DNA of 64,000 nt. It comes from Rhodobacter ferrooxidans (GTDB lineage Bacteria; Pseudomonadota; Alphaproteobacteria; Rhodobacterales; Rhodobacteraceae). The DNA is taken from assembly GCF_000176015.1 (NCBI RefSeq), contig NZ_ACYY01000008.1, positions 1 to 64,000 of the forward strand, written 5' to 3'. The notes under the pieces were generated by a model. That model worked only from the letters and a program-made list of their open reading frames with translations. It was not told the DNA's origin and searched no databases. Position 1 is the first letter of the stretch. Every line of letters begins with the position of its first letter. Made by a program: the position numbers and the translations under genes. Of the stretch, positions 51,504 to 60,539 are shown in pieces.

Positions 51504-52757
51504 ATGGCCGAGCTTTCCGCCGCAGCCCCCCTGACCACCGCCGATGGCCGCCCGCTGAAGGCGGCACTGGCCTCGGCGCAGGCCCGCGCCCGCCGCAGGG
51601 CCTTTGTGCTGGTGCTGCCGCTGCTGGCCTTCGTGCTGCTGACCTTCATCCTGCCGATCGGGCAGATGCTGTATCGCTCGGTCTACCATGACGGATTTTC
51701 CTCGGCCGCGCCGCAACTGGCGGCCTGGTTTGATGCCAACCCCGAGGGCACCGCGCCCGACGAGGCCGCCTTTGCCGCCCTTGCCGCCGATCTGAAACAG
51801 ATGAAGGCCGACAAGAGCGCAGGCGAGGCGGGCACCCGGATCAACTACAACGTTTCCGGCACCCGGTCCTTGTTCACCTCGACCGCCCGCGCCGCCGACA
51901 AGCTGGAACCGCCCTACCGCGAGGCGCTGCTGGCGCTGGACGCCAAATGGGGCCAGCCGATTATCTGGCAGGCGATGCGCTCGGCCGCCTCGCCCTACAC
52001 CTCGGATTTCTATCTGGTCGCCACCGACCGCGAGCGTGATGCCAGCGGCAAGGCGGTCAAGGTCGCGGAGAACGAGCGGATTTATTTGTATCTGTTCTTC
52101 AAGACCTTCTGGCTGTCGGGGCTGATCACCGGCATCTGCCTGGTGCTGGCCTTCCCGATCGCGCATCTGCTGGCAACGCTGCCGATGGCCAAATCCAACC
52201 TGCTGATGATTCTGGTGCTGCTGCCATTCTGGACCTCGCTGCTGGTGCGCACGACCTCGTGGATGGTGCTGCTGCAGGGGCAGGGGGTGGTGAACAACGT
52301 GCTGGTGGCGCTGCATCTGATCGACGATCAGGGCCGCCTGGCGATGATCAACAACGAGACCGGCACCATCATTGTGATGACGCATATCCTGCTGCCGTTC
52401 ATGATCCTGCCGCTGTATTCGGTGATGCGCACCATCCCGCCGTCCTATGCGCGCGCCGCGCGCTCGCTGGGGGCGACAAGCTGGACCACGTTCCGCCGCA
52501 TCTATCTGCCGCAGACCCTGCCGGGCATTGGTGCCGGCGGGCTGCTGGTGTTCATCCTTGCCGTGGGTTACTACATCACCCCGGCGCTGGTCGGCGGTGC
52601 CGATGGTCAGATGATCTCGAACCTGATCAAGTTCCACATGGACAAATCCAACTGGTCGCTGGCTGCCGCCCTGGCCGCGCTGCTGCTGGCGGGGGTGCTG
52701 CTGCTGTACTGGCTGTATGACCGGCTGATCGGCATCGACAACCTGAAGCTGGGATGA
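51504..52757 (+). CDS. ABC transporter permease, PotB-like, with a large periplasmic insert
   Basis: 417 residues; typical PotB/PotH permeases are about 280-320. The first helix (AFVLVLPLLAFVLLTFILPIG) is followed by a soluble insert of about 130 residues (YHDGFSSAAPQ to VAENERIY), rich in Ala, Asp and Lys, before the remaining five helices and the EAA coupling loop (RAARSLGATSWTTFRRIYLPQTLPG). The insert would lie in the periplasm, where it could contact the binding protein. It is the third gene of the operon. Confidence 0.9.
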   Translation: MAELSAAAPLTTADGRPLKAALASAQARARRRAFVLVLPLLAFVLLTFILPIGQMLYRSVYHDGFSSAAPQLAAWFDANPEGTAPDEAAFAALAADLKQMKADKSAGEAGTRINYNVSGTRSLFTSTARAADKLEPPYREALLALDAKWGQPIIWQAMRSAASPYTSDFYLVATDRERDASGKAVKVAENERIYLYLFFKTFWLSGLITGICLVLAFPIAHLLATLPMAKSNLLMILVLLPFWTSLLVRTTSWMVLLQGQGVVNNVLVALHLIDDQGRLAMINNETGTIIVMTHILLPFMILPLYSVMRTIPPSYARAARSLGATSWTTFRRIYLPQTLPGIGAGGLLVFILAVGYYITPALVGGADGQMISNLIKFHMDKSNWSLAAALAALLLAGVLLLYWLYDRLIGIDNLKLG

Positions 52758-52832
52758 GGCGATGACCGCTGGTTTCTTCCTGACAGAAATACCCACCCGC
52801 AGCCGGGCTCTGCGGCAGAGGAGTCCGATCTG

Positions 52833-53786
52833 ATGGCGCTTCCGGTTTACGCGACCCCGCTGGAGCGGGCCTGGCATGTCACCTACAAGGCGATCTGCGT
52901 GGCGATCTTCGTGTTCCTGATCTCGCCGATCCTGATCGTGATCCCGCTGTCGTTCAACGCCGAGGCCTATTTCACCTTCACCGACAAGATGCTGGCCTTC
53001 GATCCGGCGGGCTATTCGATGCGCTGGTATGACACCCTGCTGACCTTCGGCATGCCCTCGCCGGACGGGGTGCGCGATGTCGGCTGGTGGCAGCAGGCCT
53101 GGGAAAACTCGACCTGGATCAAGGCCGCCAAGAACTCGGTGATCATCGGCTTCTGGTCCACCATTCTGGCGACGGTGCTGGGCACGTTGGCAGCCTTAGG
53201 TCTGTCGCGGCGCGAGATGCCGTATCGGCGGCTGGTGATGGCGCTGCTGATCTCGCCGATGATCGTGCCGATCATCATCATCGCCACCGGGCTGTTCTTC
53301 TTCTATTCCGACCCCTGTTCGCCGCTGGCCTGGTTTGGCATCGACCTGAACTGCGGTCGGCTGACCAGCACCTATACCGGTGTGATCATGGCGCATGCCA
53401 CTTTGGGCATCCCCTTCGTGATCATCACCGTCACCGCCACACTGGTCAGTTTCGACCAGTCTCTCAGCCGCGCCGCCGCCTCGCTGGGGGCCAGCCCGTC
53501 GAAGACTTTCTTCAAGGTGATGCTGCCGCTGATCCTGCCCGGCGTGGTGTCGGGGGCGCTGTTCGCCTTTGTCACCTCGTTCGACGAGGTGGTGGCGGTG
53601 CTGTTCATCGCTGGCCCCGATCAGCAAACCATCCCGAGGCAGATGTGGAACGGCATCCGCGAGCAGATCAGCCCGGCGATCCTGGCGGTGGCGACGATTC
53701 TGGTGGCGATCTCGATTGCGCTGCTGGCAACGGTAGAGCTGTTGCGGCGGCGGTCGGAACGGCTGCGCGGCGTCACCCCGCGCTGA
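52833..53786 (+). CDS. ABC transporter permease, PotC-like
   Basis: 317 residues, the second permease of the importer. The first helix is AICVAIFVFLISPILIVIPL; further helices and the EAA loop (RAAASLGASPSKTFFKVMLPLILPG) follow the PotC/PotI pattern, including FVTSFDEVVAVLFIAGPDQQTIP. GAGGAG lies before the ATG. It is the last gene of the operon; two perfect palindromic terminator stems follow within 45 bp. Confidence 0.93.
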   Translation: MALPVYATPLERAWHVTYKAICVAIFVFLISPILIVIPLSFNAEAYFTFTDKMLAFDPAGYSMRWYDTLLTFGMPSPDGVRDVGWWQQAWENSTWIKAAKNSVIIGFWSTILATVLGTLAALGLSRREMPYRRLVMALLISPMIVPIIIIATGLFFFYSDPCSPLAWFGIDLNCGRLTSTYTGVIMAHATLGIPFVIITVTATLVSFDQSLSRAAASLGASPSKTFFKVMLPLILPGVVSGALFAFVTSFDEVVAVLFIAGPDQQTIPRQMWNGIREQISPAILAVATILVAISIALLATVELLRRRSERLRGVTPR

Positions 53787-53787
53787 C

Positions 53788-53831
53788 CAAAATCCTTCGA
53801 AGGATTTTGCAAGATTTTTGCAAAAATCTTG
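53788..53831. terminator. Tandem bidirectional terminators
   Basis: Two perfect 22-nt palindromes side by side (53788-53809 centred on CCTTCGAAGG, and 53810-53831 centred on TTTGCAAA). Each arm ends in an A-run or T-run, so they can terminate transcription from both the ABC operon and the convergent AEC gene. Confidence 0.75.
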
Positions 53832-53842
53832 GCTCCCGGTCG

Positions 53843-54781
53843 TCAGGGCAGGATTTGCAACCACATCCAGATCGTGCCGATCGAGGCGGCGGTGGCCAGC
53901 AGCACCGCCGAAGCCGCCACCCGCCGCCCCGCGCCATACATGTGCGCGAAAAGATAAGCATTCACCCCCGGCGCCATCGAGGCGGTGACCACCGCCGACC
54001 GCATCTGCGCCGTATCCAGCCCGATCACCCAGCGCCCCAGCCCGTAGGTGATCGCCGGATGCAGCAGCAAGGATATCACGCAGACCATGGCAATCGCCGC
54101 CTTGTCGCCCTCGGGGTGATAGCGCAGCAGCACCCCGCCCAGCCCGAACAGCGCCACCGGAATAGCCGACCGCGCCATCATCTCCACCGCCGCCCAGACC
54201 GTGCCGGGCAGCGGCAGGCCGCTAAGGTTGACGATGAAGCCCGCGGTGATGCCCAGCACCAGCGGCTGCGAAAAGATCGCCTTCAGCACTTGGCTCACCA
54301 GCTTGCCCGCAGGCACGCCCTGACCATGGCTGCGGGCAAGCTCCATCGCGGTGATGCCGATGGCATACAAAAGCGGCGAGTGGATCGAGATGATGGCGAT
54401 ATTGCCCGCCAAAGCGTCCGCGCCATAGGCCCGCTCGGTGATCGGCAGGCCCAACAGCAGCGAGTTGGAAAACATGCAGGCAAAGCCGATGGCGACCGCA
54501 TCGGTGGCATTGCGGCCAAACAGAGTGCGGGCGCCGAAAAACCCAAGGGCAAAGCCGCCGATGGCCCCGGCGTAGAAGCTGGCGAACAGGCCGGGGTCGT
54601 AGGTCGCGGCCAGGTCCATCTGCGAAATGGATTTGAACAGCAGCGTCGGCACCGCGAAGTTTTGCGCAAAGCGCATCACCCCATCCACCGCGCTTTCGGC
54701 AAACAGCCCGGCGCGGGCGGCGGCATAGCCGAAACCGATCAGCAGGAACACCGGCAGGATCACGTCGAGCAAGGCGCTCAC
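53843..54781 (-). CDS. AEC family transporter
   Basis: A 312-residue auxin-efflux-carrier-type membrane protein with about ten helices. The opening ALLDVILPVFLLIGFGYAAAR is typical; CMFSNSLLLGLPITERAYG and the second-half TASMAPGVNAYLFAHMYG are the family's conserved broken-helix regions. It probably exports small organic acids or amino acids. It is last in the seven-gene minus-strand operon, and its start overlaps the stop of the MBL hydrolase gene by 4 bp (ATGA). Confidence 0.9.
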   Translation of the reverse strand: MSALLDVILPVFLLIGFGYAAARAGLFAESAVDGVMRFAQNFAVPTLLFKSISQMDLAATYDPGLFASFYAGAIGGFALGFFGARTLFGRNATDAVAIGFACMFSNSLLLGLPITERAYGADALAGNIAIISIHSPLLYAIGITAMELARSHGQGVPAGKLVSQVLKAIFSQPLVLGITAGFIVNLSGLPLPGTVWAAVEMMARSAIPVALFGLGGVLLRYHPEGDKAAIAMVCVISLLLHPAITYGLGRWVIGLDTAQMRSAVVTASMAPGVNAYLFAHMYGAGRRVAASAVLLATAASIGTIWMWLQILP

Positions 54782-55587
54782 GCGGGCAACTCGATTACCA
54801 TGCCGTCATGGGCGGGGCGGATATGCGGCGGCAGATCAGCCTCCAGCCGCGCAAAATCAAGGTCGATGTGCATGTTGGTGATCACTGCGCGGGCAGGCTT
54901 GGCACGGCCAATCCACTCCAGCGTCAGCGCCAGATGCGCATGCGTCGGGTGCGGCTTGTAGCGCAGCGCATCGACCACCCAGACCTGCAAGCCGTCCAGC
55001 AGCGGCCAGCTTTCCTCGGGGATACGCACCGCATCGGGCAGATAGGCCAGCCCGCCCACCCGGAACCCCAGCGCGTCGATCGAGCCGTGATCGGCCACGA
55101 AGGGCTGCAACACCATATCCCCCCCGGCGCCGCCAACGGTGATTGGCCCGTCGATCAGGTGCAGGTCCAGAATCGGCGGGTAGGGCGAGCCTTCGGGCTG
55201 CACGAAGGCATAGCCGAAGCGTTCCAGCAGTTCGGCGCGGGTCGGCGCGTCGGCCCAGACATCCAGCCGTCGGCGCAGGTTGAACACGATCTGCCGCAGG
55301 TCGTCGATGCCATGCATGTGGTCGGCGTGGCTGTGGGTATAAACCACGCCATCCAGCGCCCCGACGCCCGCATCCAGCAGTTGCGCGCGCATGTCGGGCG
55401 AGGTGTCGATCAGCACGCGGGTGGTGCCTTGCGGGCCGATCTGTTCCAGCAGCAAGGAGCAGCGGCGGCGGTGGTTCTTCGGGTTGGTGGGGTCGCAAGC
55501 CCCCCAGTCGCCACCCAGCCGTGGCACGCCGCCCGACGAGCCGCAGCCGAGGATGGTGGCGCGAAGTCCTTGAAATTGCGCGCTCAT
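54778..55587 (-). CDS. MBL-fold metallo-hydrolase (PhnP-like)
   Basis: A 269-residue zinc hydrolase. The N-terminus ATILGCGSSGGVPRLGGDWGACDP and RRRCSLLLE are typical of the PhnP-like subgroup. The metal motif is YTHSHADHMHGIDDLR, with further ligands in FVADHGSIDALGFR and TNMHIDLDF. PhnP acts on cyclic phosphodiesters; the substrate here is unknown. It overlaps tatD by 4 bp, and homologues next to tatD and holB are common in Alphaproteobacteria. Confidence 0.9.
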   Translation of the reverse strand: MSAQFQGLRATILGCGSSGGVPRLGGDWGACDPTNPKNHRRRCSLLLEQIGPQGTTRVLIDTSPDMRAQLLDAGVGALDGVVYTHSHADHMHGIDDLRQIVFNLRRRLDVWADAPTRAELLERFGYAFVQPEGSPYPPILDLHLIDGPITVGGAGGDMVLQPFVADHGSIDALGFRVGGLAYLPDAVRIPEESWPLLDGLQVWVVDALRYKPHPTHAHLALTLEWIGRAKPARAVITNMHIDLDFARLEADLPPHIRPAHDGMVIELPA

Positions 55588-56375
55588 CCGGCGGCCTTCC
55601 AGAACAGCCGGTCGAAATTGGCCGATGTTGCGGCGGCGAAATCGGCCAAGGGCAGCCCGAACAGTGCCGCCCCGGTGGCGGCGGTATCGGCGGTATAGGC
55701 CGGCTCGTTGCGCCGCCCGCGATGCGGGATCGGCGCAAGGTAGGGGCTGTCGGTCTCTAGCAGGATGCGGTCCAAGGGTGCTGCGGCGAAAATCTCGCGC
55801 AGTTCGGCGGATTTCGGGAAGGTGGCGATGCCCGACATCGACAGATAAAAGCCAAGGTCCAGCGCCGCCCGGCCGAGTTCGGCGCTGGAGGAAAAGCAGT
55901 GCATCACGCAACTGAACGCGCCCGCCCGGTGCTCGGCGGCCAGTATCCGCGCCATGTCGTCGTCGGCATTGCGGGCGTGGATGATGAGGGGCAGGCGGGT
56001 CTGCCGTGCGGCCTCGATATGCACCGCAAGGCTGGCCTGCTGGGCCAGTTTGCTGTCGGCGGAATAGTGGTAGTCCAGACCGGTCTCGCCGATGCCGACG
56101 AATTTCGGATGCGCCGCCAGCGCCACCAGGTCCTCGACCCGCACGATTGCATCTTCGCCCGCCCGCATCGGATGCACCCCGGCAGCGTAGAACACGCCCG
56201 CATGGCCTTCGGCAATCGCCCGCACCTGCGGCTCCAGGTGCAGCCGGGTGCAGACGGTGACCATGCGGGTCACCCCTGCGGCCCGCGCCCGCGCGATCAC
56301 GTCCGGCAATTCATTGTCGAAATCGGGAAAGTCGAGGTGGCAATGGCTGTCGACGATCTGCGGCGCTGGGGTCAT
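55584..56375 (-). CDS. TatD family metal-dependent hydrolase
   Basis: A 263-residue TIM-barrel hydrolase with VDSHCHLDFPDF at the N-terminus, GVHPMRAG, IGETGLDYHYSADSK, LPLIIHARNADDDM, VMHCFSSSAELGRAALD and LLETDSPYLAP. These supply the two-metal His/Asp/Glu site of TatD-type 3'-5' DNA exonucleases. The cytosolic role is probably nucleic acid repair or turnover. It is 3 bp from holB. Confidence 0.95.
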   Translation of the reverse strand: MTPAPQIVDSHCHLDFPDFDNELPDVIARARAAGVTRMVTVCTRLHLEPQVRAIAEGHAGVFYAAGVHPMRAGEDAIVRVEDLVALAAHPKFVGIGETGLDYHYSADSKLAQQASLAVHIEAARQTRLPLIIHARNADDDMARILAAEHRAGAFSCVMHCFSSSAELGRAALDLGFYLSMSGIATFPKSAELREIFAAAPLDRILLETDSPYLAPIPHRGRRNEPAYTADTAATGAALFGLPLADFAAATSANFDRLFWKAAG

Positions 56376-56378
56376 GGC

Positions 56379-57512
56379 TTACCTTTGGGCGAGCAGTGCC
56401 GCCGTCTCGTCGATCTTCAGGATCATATCCAACAGAAGGGCGGCAGGGTCAAGGTTGACCGCCTTGCCGCGCCGCGCCCGCAGGCCAAGCGATTGCGCCA
56501 GGTCGGCCCAGATCCGGGCGGCGGTGGGGGTGGGGGCAAGGCGGGCGATCAGCGCGGCCTCGCCCGGGCAAGCCTCGGGCGGGCAGTGGCCAAGGGTTCC
56601 GGCACGGGCAAGCCGGGCCAGCAAAAGGTCGATCAGCGTCACCAAGAGGTCAAAGCGCGGCTCGTTGCCGCGACCAGCGCCCAGTTCGGCCAGCGCCAGG
56701 GCCCTGGGGCGGTCCAGCCGGGGCAGGGTGGCCATCAGCGCGATCAGGCTGCGGTAATGCGTAAGCCCCTCCAGCGTGCCCAGTTGCAGGGCCTGCCCGA
56801 CCGAGCCGCCCGCGAGTTCGGCCAGCGCCGCCACATCGCGGTCGGCCACATCCGCCCCGGCCTGCGCCAGGGCGGCGGCCAGCGGCTCGGGCGGCAGGGT
56901 TGTCAGGCGCAACTCGCGGCAGCGCGAGCGGATGGTGGGCAGCAGGCGGAACGGCTGGTGGCTGACCAGCAGCAGGGTGACGCCTGCCGGGGGTTCTTCC
57001 AGCAGCTTCAGCAGGGCGTTGGCGGCACCGGGGTTCATCTCGTCGGCGCTGTCGATGATGGCGACGCGGCGGCCACCATCGGCAGCGGAGAGGCTGAAAA
57101 AGCTTTTCATCTGGCGGACTTCATCCACCCGGATATCGGCGGAAAGCCCGGTGCCGGTGGAGTTCTTGCCACGGCGCAGCAGGAACAGCCGGCCTTCCGA
57201 GAGCGCCGCCATCCGGCGGGCTACCGGGTGGTCGGGCGAAATGTCCAGAGAGTCGGGCGGCGGCGGGGCGAACATGCCGCCGTCGTTTTCCGGCGTCGCC
57301 AGCAGGAACCGCGCGATCTTCCAGGCGAGGGTGGCCTTGCCGACGCCGCGCGGGCCGGAAATCAGCCAGCCATGGTGCAACCTTCCGGCGTTGAAATTAC
57401 CCAGAAATTCCGCCTGTGCGGCGGCATGGCCGATCAGCGTGGTGGTTTCCCGCGGATGCGGCGCGCCTTCGATGCGGTCGGGTTCGGGCAGGTCTTCCGG
57501 GGCCAGCGCCAT
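56379..57512 (-). CDS. holB: DNA polymerase III subunit delta'
   Basis: A 377-residue clamp-loader subunit. Walker A is GPRGVGKATLAWKIA, which unlike strict ATPase subunits has Ala before the final Thr; the sensor region includes VAIIDSADEMNPGAANALLKLLEEPPAG, and the SRC motif is RSRCREL. The tmk-holB-tatD order is conserved. It starts at MALAPEDLPEPD, 3 bp after tmk. Confidence 0.95.
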   Translation of the reverse strand: MALAPEDLPEPDRIEGAPHPRETTTLIGHAAAQAEFLGNFNAGRLHHGWLISGPRGVGKATLAWKIARFLLATPENDGGMFAPPPPDSLDISPDHPVARRMAALSEGRLFLLRRGKNSTGTGLSADIRVDEVRQMKSFFSLSAADGGRRVAIIDSADEMNPGAANALLKLLEEPPAGVTLLLVSHQPFRLLPTIRSRCRELRLTTLPPEPLAAALAQAGADVADRDVAALAELAGGSVGQALQLGTLEGLTHYRSLIALMATLPRLDRPRALALAELGAGRGNEPRFDLLVTLIDLLLARLARAGTLGHCPPEACPGEAALIARLAPTPTAARIWADLAQSLGLRARRGKAVNLDPAALLLDMILKIDETAALLAQR

Positions 57513-57515
57513 GGT

Positions 57516-58145
57516 CTAGGCCAGCGCCAGATGCGCAAGGGCATGGCCCAGCACATCGGCGGCCACGGCCTCGGGCGGGCGGTTGCCGTCGATCACCCGG
57601 AAGCGTTCGGGATGCGCCGCAGCCAGTGCCAGAAACCCCGCCCGCATCTTGATTTGCAGCGCCAGCCCCATGTCTTCAAAGCGCTGCTCGGCCCCGGCCC
57701 GCGCCACCGCCCGGTTCAGCCCCAGCGCCGGGTCCAGATCAATCAGCAGCGTCAGGTCAGGCTCGACCCCGATCATCAGATCGTGCAGCCGGTTCACCAG
57801 CGGCCCCAGATCGCCGCGCGAGATGCCCTGATACATCCGCGTGCTGTCGGCAAAGCGGTCGGTGATCACCACCTCGCCGCGCGCCAGGGCAGGGCGGATG
57901 GTCTTTTCCAGATGGTCGCGGCGGGCGGCGGTGAACAGCAGAATTTCGGTCTCCGCCGACCAGCGATCCGGGTCGCCCTCCAGCACCAGACGGCGGATTT
58001 CCTCGGCGCCGGGGCTGCCGCCCGGCTCGCGGGTCTGGCAGACGCTGTGGCCCAGTTTGCGCAGGCTTTCGGCCAGCAGCCGACTTTGCGTGCTTTTGCC
58101 GGAACCGTCGATGCCTTCGAAACTGATAAAGCGCCCCAAGGCCAT
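57516..58145 (-). CDS. tmk: Thymidylate kinase
   Basis: A 209-residue enzyme phosphorylating dTMP to dTDP. The P-loop is FEGIDGSGKSTQSRLLAE, TREPGGSPGAEEIR is the nucleotide region, DRFADSTRMYQG carries the DR(Y/F) motif, and the lid follows at LNRAVARAGAEQRFEDMG. The length is standard. It lies 1 bp from dacC and 3 bp from holB in the operon. Confidence 0.97.
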   Translation of the reverse strand: MALGRFISFEGIDGSGKSTQSRLLAESLRKLGHSVCQTREPGGSPGAEEIRRLVLEGDPDRWSAETEILLFTAARRDHLEKTIRPALARGEVVITDRFADSTRMYQGISRGDLGPLVNRLHDLMIGVEPDLTLLIDLDPALGLNRAVARAGAEQRFEDMGLALQIKMRAGFLALAAAHPERFRVIDGNRPPEAVAADVLGHALAHLALA

Positions 58146-58146
58146 G

Positions 58147-59319
58147 TCAGGAGGCCGCAGCCTCGGGCGGGAAGAACCGGGCTTGCAGCACCTTGGCGGC
58201 GGCGGTCAGACGGCCCAGAAAGCCGCCCTTGCCGACATCGGCCTCGGCCACCAAGGGCACGCGGGCGTCGGGCATGTTGGGGATGTGCAGCACCAGTTCG
58301 GCCACTTCGTCGCCCTTGGCAATCGGCGCCTGCAGCGGCCCGGTATAGACCACTTCGGCGCTCATCTGATCTTGCACCAGCGCGGGCAACAGCCGGGTCA
58401 CGTCGGCGGCGGGCACCAGACCCACGGTCGCAGCATCGCCCAGCCAGACCTCGGCCTCGGCCACCCGCACCCCGGACTTGGCCACGGTTTTCAGCGCGAA
58501 CTGGCGAAACGCCCAGTTGACGATCCGCTCGGATTCCTCGGCCCGCGCGGTTTCCGACGGCAGCCCGGTGATGGCAAACACGATGCGCCGGTTGCCCTGC
58601 ACCGCCGAACCAACCAGGCCATAGCCCGCCTCGGTGGTGTGGCCGGTTTTCAGCCCGTCGGCGCCGATGTTCAGCTTCAGCAGCGGGTTGCGGTTGAAGC
58701 GGTTCTCCACCGCGCGGTCGGCGTAATTGTATTCGGTCTCGGCAAACACCGGATAATATTCGGGAAATTCCTCGATCAGCCTTGTGGCAAGCAGGCCCAG
58801 ATCGTGCATGCTCATCCGATGCGAGGGATCAGGCATGCCGGAAGCATTGGCGAAATGCGAGTTGGTCATGCCCAGAGCCTGCGCCCGCTGGCTCATCTGT
58901 TCGGCAAACGCCTCTTCGCTGCCCGCCAGCCCTTCCGCCACCACCACGCAGGCATCGTTGCCGGAGTTGATGATCATGCCATGGATCAGTTGTTCGACGG
59001 TCGGCCGGTCGGTTTCCTGCAGGAACATGGTCGAGCCACCCAGCGCCGTCATGCCCTTGGCGCGGGTCGAGACGGCGAATGTGGTGTCCATCGCCACCCG
59101 GCCATCGCGCAGCGCCTCGAACAGCATGTTGATGGTCATCAGCTTCGACATCGAGGCCGGCGGCACCGCGACATCGGCGTTCTTGTCCATCAGCACGGTG
59201 TGCGTGGTCAGGTCATAGACCCAGGCATTGCTGGCCTGGGTGTCGAAGGCCTGCGCGGGCAGGGCGGTCAGCAGGGCCAGGAAAAGCATCAGGCGGTGCA
59301 GCATGGCAGGTGCCCCCAT
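58147..59319 (-). CDS. dacC: D-alanyl-D-alanine carboxypeptidase (PBP5-type)
   Basis: A 390-residue periplasmic enzyme trimming pentapeptide stems. The signal peptide is MLFLALLTALPAQA. All three active-site motifs are present: SMSK (S56-K59 from the first ATG), SGN in IINSGNDACVV and KTG in LKTGHTTEAGYGLV. A C-terminal PBP5-like beta domain ends in a hydrophobic/basic segment (GFLGRLTAAAKVLQARFF), a possible amphipathic membrane anchor. The start could instead be at 59304 (MLHRLM); neither has a strong ribosome site. It lies 3 bp after the SPOR lipoprotein gene. The symbol dacA would serve equally well. Confidence 0.93.
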   Translation of the reverse strand: MGAPAMLHRLMLFLALLTALPAQAFDTQASNAWVYDLTTHTVLMDKNADVAVPPASMSKLMTINMLFEALRDGRVAMDTTFAVSTRAKGMTALGGSTMFLQETDRPTVEQLIHGMIINSGNDACVVVAEGLAGSEEAFAEQMSQRAQALGMTNSHFANASGMPDPSHRMSMHDLGLLATRLIEEFPEYYPVFAETEYNYADRAVENRFNRNPLLKLNIGADGLKTGHTTEAGYGLVGSAVQGNRRIVFAITGLPSETARAEESERIVNWAFRQFALKTVAKSGVRVAEAEVWLGDAATVGLVPAADVTRLLPALVQDQMSAEVVYTGPLQAPIAKGDEVAELVLHIPNMPDARVPLVAEADVGKGGFLGRLTAAAKVLQARFFPPEAAAS

Positions 59320-59322
59320 GGG

Positions 59323-60174
59323 TCAGCGGGTGAAATAGGCGTCTGTGAAGCCAAGGCCCTTGACCTTGGCCAGAAGCGCGGCCTTGTCGCCGCTGCCCTT
59401 GGCCACCACGCTCCAGAACGCCTTGCCCTGGGTGGTGCCGGGGCGGATGTCAAAGGCCACACCGGCCTTTTTCAGCGCATCGGCGGCACGTTTGGCATTG
59501 GCCTCGACACTGAAGATGCCGATCTGGAGGGTGTGCTGGGTGCCGCTGGCGGCAGGGGGTGCGGGCTGTTCCACCGCTGCCGGGGCCGCGGCCACCGGGG
59601 GCGTGGTGGCGTCCACCTCGTCCAGCGCCGCACCGGCCACGGCCACGGCATCCAGCGACGTGGTTTCGACGGTCTCGGCGGCATCCAGGATCGGCTTGCT
59701 GGCGTCGGGTTCCACCGCCGGCGCTTCTTCGCGGCGCAGGGCGGTGACGTTCAGCTTGCCCGGTTGCCCGGCCAGAAGCCCCAGCGCCGAGGCGGCATCG
59801 GACGAGATTTGCAGCTTCGGCCCCGGATTGTCGCGTTCCCGCCGGAACAGCGCGCCGATCACGAATTTGCCATTGCCGGGGTTGCGCAGGATCACCCGTT
59901 CCGGGTTCACCGCATCGGGCGAGGCGACCCAGACGCCGCCCAAGGACGGGCGGCCATCCCAAAGGGCCTCGTCGGTGACCTGAAACACCTCGGGTGCCTC
60001 GACGTCACGGTCCACCAGCCGCACCGAGGTGGCCGGGGCGGCACTTGCGTCAACCGCCGCGTCCTCCGCCGGTTTATCCTTTGGCGCAAAGGGGTTGCTG
60101 CCTGGCTGGCAAGCCATCAACCCGACACAGGCCACCAAGGTCAGAACCAGATTTCTGCCTGTCCCACTCGTCAT
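59323..60174 (-). CDS. SPOR-domain lipoprotein, RlpA-like
   Basis: 283 residues. A lipobox (VACVGLMAC) gives a lipidated Cys22 and outer- or inner-membrane anchoring. The middle part (GGVWVASPDAVNPERVILRNP, KLQISSDAASALGLLAGQPG) resembles the double-psi barrel of RlpA-type proteins. A Pro/Ala linker leads to a C-terminal SPOR domain (HTLQIGIFSVEANAKRAADALKKAG, FWSVVAKGSGDKAALLAKVKGLG) that binds denuded glycan at septa. It heads the operon with dacC, consistent with wall remodelling. Confidence 0.88.
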   Translation of the reverse strand: MTSGTGRNLVLTLVACVGLMACQPGSNPFAPKDKPAEDAAVDASAAPATSVRLVDRDVEAPEVFQVTDEALWDGRPSLGGVWVASPDAVNPERVILRNPGNGKFVIGALFRRERDNPGPKLQISSDAASALGLLAGQPGKLNVTALRREEAPAVEPDASKPILDAAETVETTSLDAVAVAGAALDEVDATTPPVAAAPAAVEQPAPPAASGTQHTLQIGIFSVEANAKRAADALKKAGVAFDIRPGTTQGKAFWSVVAKGSGDKAALLAKVKGLGFTDAYFTR

Positions 60175-60402
60175 TCCAAGCCCCCAATACTGCGCGTATT
60201 CTCTTGTCGCGCTTGTCGTGATCCGCCCGGCCGGACGGGTTCTGCCCTGCGCGCGTTGCGGCGCGTCGTGGCATCATAACGATTGCTCCCGCCCGAGGAA
60301 AGAGCCGAGGCCCGGTTCGGCGGAATTTGGCAGCAAATCAGGACGGTCGCGGTGCAGCCCGCCCTTCCAGAATCGCGGACGAACCGCTAGACGCAGCCCG
60401 TC

Positions 60403-60492
60403 GGAGGAGTGGCAGAGTGGTCTAATGCACCGGTCTTGAAAACCGACGTGGGGGGAACTCCACCGTGGGTTCGAATCCCACCTCCTCCGCCA
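60403..60492 (+). tRNA. tRNA-Ser(UGA)
   Basis: A 90-nt class II tRNA with encoded CCA. The acceptor GGAGGAG pairs with CTCCTCC, the discriminator is G, the anticodon loop CTTGAAA gives UGA, there is a long variable arm and a T-loop GGTTCGAATCC. The 27:43 pair is a C-A mismatch. Confidence 0.96.
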
Positions 60493-60539
60493 CGCGCAAT
60501 CCTGGGTTGAAAATTCCGCGCTTTGGCGCCGGAATTTCG

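Noticed and set aside
60029-60439. 136-codon plus-strand open frame over the SPOR lipoprotein start and tRNA-Ser
   Set aside because: It runs through a tRNA gene and the promoter region of a clear minus-strand operon.
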